From an uncultured Acinetobacter sp. (GTDB lineage Bacteria > Pseudomonadota > Gammaproteobacteria > Pseudomonadales > Moraxellaceae), in assembly GCA_900771065.1 (NCBI GenBank), contig CAAGMP010000041.1, positions 1-17,008 on the forward strand: a DNA stretch of 17,008 bases, written 5' to 3'. The position numbers and the translations under genes are program-made. Below, piece after piece: positions 7,797 through 15,215 of the stretch; the stretch's first letter is position 1; the number at the start of each line of letters is the position of its first letter. The notes under the pieces were generated by a model. It made no database searches, was not told the origin of the DNA, and was given only the letters and a program-made list of their open reading frames with translations.

Positions 7797-10700
7797 TTAT
7801 TCCTCAATGCTAACTTGATATAAAAAAATAGGTTGATACAAAGCATAACTAAACTGTTTACAAGCCGTTCGAAGTAAAATTGTGGCATCTTGCTCTTGTA
7901 AAATCAGTTTCCAGTCTTTGTGATATTTAGATGCTTCATTTTGACTGACATCCATTTTGCTAAAACGCCCATCTGAATTCCAATTTTTCAAAAGGTCTTC
8001 CATACTTTTATCCGACATAGGATGACGTTCTACCTCATCCCAACTAATCGTTTTTTGCAAAAGTAACTCAGCAGGCAAAACCAAAGGTTGCATTTGAGCA
8101 TATTGCCATGCTTCAAACCACGGCTTTAAAAATTGAATAGCTTGATTGGAAGACACACCCGTACACAAAATAGTTTGATCACTAAACAGCATAATACGTT
8201 GATAATCTGTACCTCCATCAGCCAAATTTTCATGCGCAAGCCATAACAAATATTCTAGCCACAAATGTGCTTTTCGATTGGCTCTTGCGCTTGAACTAGT
8301 CACAGAAACCCATTTTTTATGTGATTGATCCAATAATTTTGGTCGCGTAATTTGCAAATAAGTATTAGCAATACCTTGCATTGGATACAACCATTTGGTG
8401 ACTTGTGTTTCGTGCGATGCGTATTTTTGCAATCGTTGTTGAATATAATCTTTCTCACTGATACTCAATTGCAAACTCACATGCTGAGTTTTTCCTACAG
8501 GTAAGCAATCCATTAAAATTTTAGGATTAATTTCATCTGAATAATCACGTAAAAATTCTCGAATTTTATAACGTGATAAACCTGTTAAAAATAAAGGCTC
8601 AAAATCATCTTCCGCTTCTTTGATCTCTAAGTTTTTTATGCCCAGCGTTTTTAAATATAACCGCGCAGGAAAAGTGATGTCTTTAATCCATTGCTGTGCA
8701 TCTAAAATTTGATTCTGCTCAATGACTTCTAACTTTTGATCAATCCATGATTGACGTGGTTTCGTTGCATGTAATAATTGATCTGCAACCTTGAACCATT
8801 GATCTTTATAACGAACGACTTTTCCATCAAAACCTTTATAATCAAATGGTTGTAAAGTATGCACACGATACAAAGGTAATAATTGAGTTGCTATAGACAA
8901 ACCATTGATGATGGTCTGTTTTGCTAAAGTCTCATCTTTAGCAACGATAAATTCAAGATGCTGCAATAACTCTTGTACAATACTTGATGGATCACGTACT
9001 TCCTGATCATTGGCATCAAAGCCATTATAAAATAGCCAAAAATTTTCTTTTGCTAATAATAAAGCATCTAAAAAAGCACCTTGATCATCATCTAAACGTG
9101 AACGATCACCTAATTGTGGCTTTAATAAACTCATTAAATCAAATGGAATTTGGCTATCTCGATTGGGGAATTTTCCACTTTCTAAATTTAAAACCACAAC
9201 CAATTTATAAGGCAAAGGTCGAATTTGTCCAATTTGACTAAAGGTAATGTAACCCGTTGGAATCGCCTGATCAATTTGTGAATCCAACATGGTTTGCACT
9301 TCATCTAAAATAAACGCCAGAGGCAATTTAAATTGATCCAGTTTTAGTTGATGCTCTTGATGATAATAATTTGACAATGTGAGCATACGCTCTTGTTTTA
9401 TCATTATTTTTTTAACTGTTTTTAAAGCATCAACACCTGCTTCAATGAATTGATCAATTTCAGCATTCAAGATTTTTAACCATCTTTCTACTGTATGCTG
9501 ATCATTGTCCAACCAATCACGACGCGTATTTAAATCTTGATAAATTTCAATTAATTTTGTGATTAATTCAAAGTCACTTTGCATGACATTTTGTATGCTC
9601 AAAATATCGTTAAATAAAGCATGTTCAGGAACAGCTATACCCAACGCCAAACGATCTAAAGCAAATTTAAAACTAAAACGATAATCCTGATCATTTGGGG
9701 CTAAGGTTTTTTGCAAATGCGCTGCATCGAATCCGCGTTTAAAACCCGCTTCGACCAATAAAGTAGACATGCGATTGATGTCATTTAAATTAAGTTGATA
9801 ACGTTGCAAACTCGCATCTAAACTGAGCCAATCCATCAATTGTTCTAAAGTAAAGCGATCTTGTAATAATTGAATGCGCCCTAACACAGCCTGCCATGCT
9901 TTTTGTACATCAAGCTGCGTAACCCCTGCAATTTGCACAGGTAAATAAAATTGATCTGTCGCACCTGCAATAGGTGGTAAAAAAACACTGCGAATAGCAG
10001 ATTCAATCTGTTTGAGTTGTGGACATAACACCAAAATATCGGTGGGTTGATGATCAGCAGATTGACTTAACCAATAAATAAGCTGATCTTTCAATACTTC
10101 TAGCTGACGTTGTACAGAATGACAAACGTGAATTTGAATTGATTCATCATCGGGCTGTAATTGATATTGATTGGCTTGTGGTTGTGCCAAATGCAAAATG
10201 TCAGACTGAATTTGAGCTAACAAATGATTTTCGTAATCATCAATAAATAAATCTGCCCAAACACCTTCTTCACCTGAAGATAAATTAGATAATAAAGAAA
10301 AGTGATCGCGGGCTTGTTTGCCTAAACGCGTTAACAATGGATGACGAGATTCTCGGTTTTGTGCATCAAAACTTAAACTAAACGATTCAAAAAATTGATG
10401 AATTTGTTGATCGGTCGCATTGGGATTGCGCTGTAAAAAACGCTCTTTTAAACGTACATCGTAACGGGTTTTCCAATTTGGATCGACACTATCTGCCCAA
10501 TATTCTTGTGATGGATTATAGTGAAAAAGATAAATTTCCGTATATTGCCCCAAACGACGTAAAAATTGAAGTTGCGCAGGTGGTAACTCTAATAACGTAA
10601 ATACAACCAATTTTTTCGGAACAGCTTTAATGGCATCGCTTGGTTGTTGTGGTGAACCCAAAGTTTGCCAAAATTGTTGATCAATTGTTTGAATTAATTG

Positions 10701-11390
10701 AAAATCTTCATGGAAAATTTCACGCCACAACCACGCTTGCCATAGTTGCAAATCTTTGGCTTGTGCTTTGGTAAAATCTGAAGTTTCACTAGAAAAAAAT
10801 AAATCATCAATTGGCAACAACTGCCCATTACCCCAACATTCTAGCCAATTGATGTTGTGATGATGCAATCCCAACTGATGATTTTCACCACGATACACCA
10901 TGTAATTGCTAAATAATCGGGAAACCTGTTCAGCAATCCAATACAACATACTTTGTTTTTTTTCTTGTTGCGCACGACCTTGTAAATGCTGTGCATGTTG
11001 TTCAATCCGTTGAATTAAACTGGCTACTGGATGTTTTGTATCAATTTGAATTTGGTGCTGAATGAATGGTTTTAAAGCATGAAAAACCCGCCATTTAATC
11101 ATTAAACGTGGAATATTGGCTTGGCGGACTTTTTGACGTTCATGTTGCAAAACATCTTGATATAACGCCCATTGAAAACCGCGAATACGATGATGAAAAA
11201 TCGTATTGGCACTAATGCCATATTTTTCAGCTAGTTGCTTGACTAACCACGTTTCTACTGCCACAGAAGGCACAATAAAATGTTGCGGTTGCAAAACTTG
11301 CAAAGCAGACGTATTAACTTGTCGTACAGTTTGGCACATCGCTTCGAATAACGCATCAATGCGTTGACTTTGTACAACATGAATACCCAT
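7797..11390 (-). CDS. recC: Exodeoxyribonuclease V gamma subunit, RecC
   Basis: RecC holds RecB and RecD together, splits the two strands and recognises Chi in E. coli. It has 1197 residues, about 75 more than E. coli RecC. Regions matching E. coli RecC include the N-terminal VVQSQRIDALFEAM, AEKYGISANTIFHHRI (54-69), IQSDIL (394-399), IHVCHSVQRQLEVL (420-433), and later LPYKLVVVLNLESGKFPNRD, GDRSRLDDDQGAFLDALL and FLTGLSRYKIREFL. As in other RecC proteins no working Walker A motif is seen. The ATG is preceded by GAGG at a 5-base spacing, and a good promoter lies upstream. It is the first gene of the operon; recB starts directly at its stop, and ptrA, which separates recC and recB in E. coli, is absent. 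Confidence 0.96.
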   Translation of the reverse strand: MGIHVVQSQRIDALFEAMCQTVRQVNTSALQVLQPQHFIVPSVAVETWLVKQLAEKYGISANTIFHHRIRGFQWALYQDVLQHERQKVRQANIPRLMIKWRVFHALKPFIQHQIQIDTKHPVASLIQRIEQHAQHLQGRAQQEKKQSMLYWIAEQVSRLFSNYMVYRGENHQLGLHHHNINWLECWGNGQLLPIDDLFFSSETSDFTKAQAKDLQLWQAWLWREIFHEDFQLIQTIDQQFWQTLGSPQQPSDAIKAVPKKLVVFTLLELPPAQLQFLRRLGQYTEIYLFHYNPSQEYWADSVDPNWKTRYDVRLKERFLQRNPNATDQQIHQFFESFSLSFDAQNRESRHPLLTRLGKQARDHFSLLSNLSSGEEGVWADLFIDDYENHLLAQIQSDILHLAQPQANQYQLQPDDESIQIHVCHSVQRQLEVLKDQLIYWLSQSADHQPTDILVLCPQLKQIESAIRSVFLPPIAGATDQFYLPVQIAGVTQLDVQKAWQAVLGRIQLLQDRFTLEQLMDWLSLDASLQRYQLNLNDINRMSTLLVEAGFKRGFDAAHLQKTLAPNDQDYRFSFKFALDRLALGIAVPEHALFNDILSIQNVMQSDFELITKLIEIYQDLNTRRDWLDNDQHTVERWLKILNAEIDQFIEAGVDALKTVKKIMIKQERMLTLSNYYHQEHQLKLDQFKLPLAFILDEVQTMLDSQIDQAIPTGYITFSQIGQIRPLPYKLVVVLNLESGKFPNRDSQIPFDLMSLLKPQLGDRSRLDDDQGAFLDALLLAKENFWLFYNGFDANDQEVRDPSSIVQELLQHLEFIVAKDETLAKQTIINGLSIATQLLPLYRVHTLQPFDYKGFDGKVVRYKDQWFKVADQLLHATKPRQSWIDQKLEVIEQNQILDAQQWIKDITFPARLYLKTLGIKNLEIKEAEDDFEPLFLTGLSRYKIREFLRDYSDEINPKILMDCLPVGKTQHVSLQLSISEKDYIQQRLQKYASHETQVTKWLYPMQGIANTYLQITRPKLLDQSHKKWVSVTSSSARANRKAHLWLEYLLWLAHENLADGGTDYQRIMLFSDQTILCTGVSSNQAIQFLKPWFEAWQYAQMQPLVLPAELLLQKTISWDEVERHPMSDKSMEDLLKNWNSDGRFSKMDVSQNEASKYHKDWKLILQEQDATILLRTACKQFSYALYQPIFLYQVSIEE

Positions 11391-11422
11391 TCACACCTCA
11401 AATACGATACAAAATAATAAAA

Positions 11423-11451
11423 ATTATTCTCAATAGTTCGTGTATTGTCTA
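11423..11451 (-). promoter_or_regulatory. Promoter of the recC-recB-recD operon
   Basis: On the minus strand TAGACA (11451-11446) and AATAAT (11428-11423) are separated by 17 bases. Each matches the sigma70 consensus at five of six positions. The start of transcription would fall near 11415, about 25 bases before the recC start codon. No repressor site was recognised. The divergent unknown gene starts at 11502, so its own promoter must lie in the same 111-base gap; only weak candidates such as TTGTCT (11445-11450) are seen for it. Confidence 0.65.
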
Positions 11452-11501
11452 TGTCTGTTTAGCATCTTTTATTTGATAAAAAATAACTTAGGTCACTAAA
11501 A

Positions 11502-12005
11502 ATGAACACAAATTTGAATGACATTCCTGAAACAATTGATCCACAGCTTGATTTAGACCAAATTCGAACACAATGTTTAGATTTAGTTGAAAAGGCAGCT
11601 TATTGTTCTGCGGGTGCTGCCGCTATTCCAATTCCTTTTGTCGATTTTATTGCCGACCTTGGTATTTTGTCACAACTTATTCCACAAATTAATGCACGTT
11701 TTGGCTTAAATATTGAACATATGGGCGTATTTGATCCTAAAACGAAAAAAATTCATTGGGATGAATTACGCAAACGTGGCGTGACTTTATCTAGTTTAAT
11801 TATTGCGCGGAGTGCCGTCAAAAGTTCCATGAATAATACACTCACCAAATATGCGAGCAAAAAAATTACTCGCTTTATTCCATTTGGTCGACAAGTGATT
11901 TCAGCAGGTTTAGGTTATTTAATGATGAAAAAAATTGCCCAAACCCATATTGACGACTGTTATAACTTAGCCAAACAACGACAAAATCCAACTGCAAGCA
12001 TTTAA
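11502..12005 (+). CDS. Unknown hydrophobic protein, possibly DUF697/EcsC-like
   Basis: I do not recognise this 167-residue protein with certainty. It has an acidic N-terminus rich in Asp and Leu. A hydrophobic stretch at about 32-60 (YCSAGAAAIPIPFVDFIADLG) has the Ala-rich, 'IPIPFVD' look of DUF697/YcjF-type and EcsC-like membrane proteins. The rest is more basic, with a second hydrophobic segment at about 126-143 (FIPFGRQVISAGLGYLMMK). There is no signal peptide and no catalytic motif. Association with the inner membrane by two hydrophobic hairpins is inferred. TAGG lies 9 bases before the ATG. It is transcribed away from recC and its stop overlaps that of the convergent pap gene by 4 bases. 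Nothing in the sequence ties it to recombination or polyphosphate. Confidence 0.8.
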   Translation: MNTNLNDIPETIDPQLDLDQIRTQCLDLVEKAAYCSAGAAAIPIPFVDFIADLGILSQLIPQINARFGLNIEHMGVFDPKTKKIHWDELRKRGVTLSSLIIARSAVKSSMNNTLTKYASKKITRFIPFGRQVISAGLGYLMMKKIAQTHIDDCYNLAKQRQNPTASI

Positions 12006-13420
12006 TCAATTTTAAGATGTTTTAAAATGGCACGTAATACTTCAATGCGTGCTGTTTTTTTATCATTCGTTGCAATGACATTCCACGGCGCATAAGTGGT
12101 ATTGGTTTTTTCAAACATGTCGGCAGCAGCTTGTAAATAATCATCCCAACGTTGACGATTACGCCAATCTTCAGCAGTAATTTTAAAACGTTTGTGTGGC
12201 GTTTCTTCACGTAAACGGAAACGTTTTGCTTGTTCATCTTTGCTAATTGCCAACCAAAATTTAATAATCACAGTGCGACTTTGATGCATATCTTTTTCAA
12301 AACGATTAATTTCATCGTAAGCACGTTGCCATTCAACTTCATTGGCAAATCCTTCAATCCGCTCCACTAAAACACGACCATACCAACTACGATCAAAAAT
12401 GGTAATTTTTTCATTGTTGCTACTTTTAGTTAAAAAACGCCATAAGTAAGGTCGAGAAAGCTCATACTTTTCAGGTGCAGCAATGGTATAAATTTCATAT
12501 TCGCGTGGGTCTAATTTATTCACAATGCGCTTAATTGCGCCGCCCTTACCCGCTGCATCCATGCCTTCAAATAAAATAATCACATTACGATCATCGAAAC
12601 GCAGCGCATCTGCCACTTTATTGGTTAAATATTTCAACTCATTTTTATAAATTGTTTTATCTAAATGTTCTTCACTCGGTTTAAGCAAATTTTCAGGAAT
12701 AGGCGCAAGCTGCCACTGTGCATCACTGTGTTTAATATGGTTTGGACAATCTTGCAATGCTTTTAATACCACTTGCGCGAACATTTGATCTCGCACTTTA
12801 GCATCTTCACAATTGATAATGATCCAATCTTGAGTAAAACGTTGTCTTAATTTTTGTAAACTTTCATATTGTTTTTTATTACGCCAGTTTAAACCATGTA
12901 AACGATGCCAACGCACTTCACTTGGATCCATTTCATCTAAGCGTTTTTGTAGTGATTTCCACGATAAATCAAACCAAATTTTAATCACATCGACATGATT
13001 ATTTTTTAAGTCTTGCTCAAACGCACGCATATTTTCGACATAATTTTCAAACATAGTGTCGTCTAAAGGTTTCGATGCACTGCTTGCTGTTGAAAGTAAA
13101 TCGCTATACCAATTGCCAAATAACACCATTAAACGCCCTTCAGCAGGAATCGAACGTGCATAATTTTGCCAAAAGGTGTTTTTGTAACTCAACATTTGTG
13201 CAGGGTCGGCTTTTACTTGTAAATAACGCGGATCAACCCATTCTCGTAATTGTTTTACCGCTTCGCCTTTACCTGCAAGCTCAATTCCATTAACCAAAAT
13301 CAAAACACTTTTCGCATTGTCTTTACCTGCTGTTTTTCTTAATGCATATTGCGCTTCAATTAATTCAAGTGCCAATTCTTCTTCATTTTTCATTTCAAAT
13401 GGTTCTAGAATTTGATTCAT
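12002..13420 (-). CDS. pap: Polyphosphate:AMP phosphotransferase (two-domain PPK2)
   Basis: This cytoplasmic enzyme moves phosphate from polyphosphate to AMP to make ADP; with adenylate kinase it can regenerate ATP from stored polyphosphate. It was first described in Acinetobacter johnsonii, and a two-domain homologue exists in Pseudomonas aeruginosa. The 472 residues form two PPK2 domains. The C-terminal copy has Walker A GMDAAGKGG (286-294), Walker B IFDRSWYGRVLVER (341-354) and the lid RFRLREETPHKRF (400-412), so it should be the active half. In the N-terminal copy these are GIELAGKGEA (45-54) and VLFGNWYSDLL (99-109), with the Walker B Asp-Arg replaced by Gly-Asn, suggesting a structural role. 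The ribosome site is weak (GAGA). It converges with the unknown gene at 11502 and diverges from ubiE. Confidence 0.93.
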   Translation of the reverse strand: MNQILEPFEMKNEEELALELIEAQYALRKTAGKDNAKSVLILVNGIELAGKGEAVKQLREWVDPRYLQVKADPAQMLSYKNTFWQNYARSIPAEGRLMVLFGNWYSDLLSTASSASKPLDDTMFENYVENMRAFEQDLKNNHVDVIKIWFDLSWKSLQKRLDEMDPSEVRWHRLHGLNWRNKKQYESLQKLRQRFTQDWIIINCEDAKVRDQMFAQVVLKALQDCPNHIKHSDAQWQLAPIPENLLKPSEEHLDKTIYKNELKYLTNKVADALRFDDRNVIILFEGMDAAGKGGAIKRIVNKLDPREYEIYTIAAPEKYELSRPYLWRFLTKSSNNEKITIFDRSWYGRVLVERIEGFANEVEWQRAYDEINRFEKDMHQSRTVIIKFWLAISKDEQAKRFRLREETPHKRFKITAEDWRNRQRWDDYLQAAADMFEKTNTTYAPWNVIATNDKKTARIEVLRAILKHLKID

Positions 13421-13599
13421 TTTTATTTTCTCAACTAAAATCGATTTTAATACAACATTGTATGCACAATATCACAGAAAGCGGGGCATTTTTTCTGTAT
13501 AGTATATGCATCACTTTGAATCATAACAGCTGTACAACACGCTAGAATCTGTCATGATGCATCATCTCATTTTTTCCATTTTTTAGGAGTGACTTTTCA
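13421..13599. promoter_or_regulatory. Divergent control region between pap and ubiE
   Basis: This 179-base gap must hold promoters for both directions. For pap the best candidate is CTGTTA (13529-13524), 17 bases, TATACT (13506-13501) on the minus strand. For ubiE there is a TAGAAT -10 box at 13543-13548 without a good -35. Symmetric elements are ATACAA-CA-TTGTAT (13450-13463), ACAGAAA/TTTCTGT flanking GCGGGGCATTT (about 13474-13498), and the perfect 12-bp palindrome ATGATGCATCAT (13554-13565). A strong ribosome site AGGAG (13585-13589) precedes ubiE by 10 bases. Promoter calls are tentative; the palindromes are certain as sequence. Confidence 0.4.
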
Positions 13600-14523
13600 A
13601 TGTCGAACGAAAATCAAATGCCTACCCCTACTCCAGAGTCGGCAAATAAAACCGACAAAGTAAGTCCTTTCTTAACTGAAATTCCGCCACAAGGTACAGC
13701 ACAAGGTCAACAACAAACACTTGCTGCCACACAAAATATTCCCAAATACAATTTGCCACGTGGTGCAAATACAGGCAACGTGGGCGAAACCACACATTTT
13801 GGTTATCAAACCGTTAACAGTGAAGAAAAAGCGCAAAAAGTCGCTGAAGTGTTCCATTCGGTAGCCAGTAAATATGACGTGATGAATGACTTAATGTCAT
13901 TTGGTATTCACCGTTTATGGAAACGCTTTGCTATTAATATGTCGGGTGTACGTCGTGGACAACATGTGCTTGATATTGCAGGCGGAACAGGCGATTTAGC
14001 TAAAGTATTTAGTAAAGAAGTCGGTTCAACAGGGCACGTAGTCTTGTCAGATATTAATGAATCTATGCTCAACGTGGGACGTGATCGTTTAATTAATGCA
14101 GGTTGCACCAATGTCGATTTTGTTCTAGCCAATGCAGAAACTTTAGAACCATTTGCAGACAACAGCTTTGATTTGGTCACCATTAGTTTTGGTTTACGTA
14201 ATGTGACCGACAAAGATGCTGCCTTACAAGCCATGTATCGTGTGCTTAAACCGGGTGGTCGTTTACTGATTTTAGAATTTTCAAAACCTGTGTTTGAACC
14301 TTTTGCCAAACTCTACGATTTATATTCATTCACCGCATTGCCATTGATGGGAAAAATTGTTGCCAATGATGCAGAAAGCTATAAATATTTAGCCGAATCC
14401 ATTCGCATGCACCCAGACCAACGTACATTAAAAGAAATGATGGAAAATGCAGGCTTTAAAAATTGTGATTACCACAATTTAACAGGTGGTATTGTTGCCG
14501 TTCATCGTGGTTTTAAACTTTAA
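13600..14523 (+). CDS. ubiE: Ubiquinone/menaquinone C-methyltransferase UbiE
   Basis: UbiE adds a methyl group from S-adenosylmethionine to the benzoquinol ring (DDMQH2 to DMQH2) in ubiquinone synthesis. The core from ETTHFGYQTV (63) to the end is very close to E. coli UbiE: HSVASKYDVMNDLMSFGIHRLWKRF (86-110), the SAM-binding motif VLDIAGGTGDLA (123-134), SDINESMLNVGR (150-161), FGLRNVTDKD (197-206) and LKPGGRLLILEFSKP (216-230). It has 307 residues against 251 in E. coli. The extra 56 or so residues at the N-terminus are rich in Pro, Gln, Thr and Asn and look disordered. The start is supported by AGGAG 10 bases upstream; no in-frame ATG with a better site occurs near residue 63. First gene of ubiE-ubiJ-ubiB. 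Confidence 0.97.
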   Translation: MSNENQMPTPTPESANKTDKVSPFLTEIPPQGTAQGQQQTLAATQNIPKYNLPRGANTGNVGETTHFGYQTVNSEEKAQKVAEVFHSVASKYDVMNDLMSFGIHRLWKRFAINMSGVRRGQHVLDIAGGTGDLAKVFSKEVGSTGHVVLSDINESMLNVGRDRLINAGCTNVDFVLANAETLEPFADNSFDLVTISFGLRNVTDKDAALQAMYRVLKPGGRLLILEFSKPVFEPFAKLYDLYSFTALPLMGKIVANDAESYKYLAESIRMHPDQRTLKEMMENAGFKNCDYHNLTGGIVAVHRGFKL

Positions 14524-14531
14524 GGTGAATT

Positions 14532-15203
14532 ATGTGGTCAATTTTAGCTTTAGGTCTTGCTGAACGCTTAATTAACCAATTCATTGATTTGGATGCCATT
14601 ACGCGCATCCAATTCAATGCGTTACAAGGTCAAACTTTGCGTGTTGTCATTCAATCACCACAACTGAGTGTCGATACTTTTTTTGATGAAGGAAAAATTC
14701 GACTCAATGCTACGCCCACAGGGCAAAGCCACACGACTTCAATTTTTGAACAACGTCCGTTTGATGAAGTTGAACAGATCAGCGAAGCAACCACCACATT
14801 GCAGGTCAATAATTTAATTGAATTATCCAAATTATTGTTTGCAGAAGAAATTGGCAATATTCCTGTACAAGGTGACTTTCGTTTATTACAACAATTACAA
14901 AAAATCATCCAACAAATTGAACCTGATTTAGCTGCACATTTATCACCATGGATTGGCAGTACATTGGCACATGAAATCGGTAAAATTCAAACCGCTTCTA
15001 AACATTTAAAACGTAGTGTTTCAAGTCAGTTATTTTTTTTACAAGATAGTATTAAAGAAGATTTAAATATTTTGGCATCACGTTGGAAAATGAACGAACT
15101 TAATCAAGATATTCGTCATTTAAATCAAAATTTAGATCGTGCTGAAGCGAAAATTCAACAGCTCCACATAAAAATTGACGCGTTAAACTCAACTCAAAAC
15201 TAG
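14532..15203 (+). CDS. ubiJ: Ubiquinone biosynthesis accessory factor UbiJ
   Basis: UbiJ is a non-catalytic factor that, with UbiK, binds lipid intermediates through an SCP2 domain and organises the soluble ubiquinone-synthesis complex in E. coli. The 223 residues, near the 201 of E. coli, show an N-terminal hydrophobic helix and an SCP2-like part (about 10-110, ITRIQFNALQGQTLRVVIQSPQLSV...). A helical middle follows, and the C-terminal end (about 185-220, LNQDIRHLNQNLDRAEAKIQQLHIKI in pieces) has heptad character typical of a coiled coil for UbiK contact. It starts 8 bases after ubiE, with AAGG overlapping the ubiE stop as ribosome site. Identification rests mainly on gene order and overall shape, since this family is poorly conserved. 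Confidence 0.88.
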   Translation: MWSILALGLAERLINQFIDLDAITRIQFNALQGQTLRVVIQSPQLSVDTFFDEGKIRLNATPTGQSHTTSIFEQRPFDEVEQISEATTTLQVNNLIELSKLLFAEEIGNIPVQGDFRLLQQLQKIIQQIEPDLAAHLSPWIGSTLAHEIGKIQTASKHLKRSVSSQLFFLQDSIKEDLNILASRWKMNELNQDIRHLNQNLDRAEAKIQQLHIKIDALNSTQN

Positions 15204-15215
15204 GTAATAACTTTT

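Noticed and set aside
13908..14309. A 133-residue minus-strand open frame
   Set aside because: It lies wholly inside ubiE on the opposite strand, has no family resemblance, and ubiE is unambiguous there.
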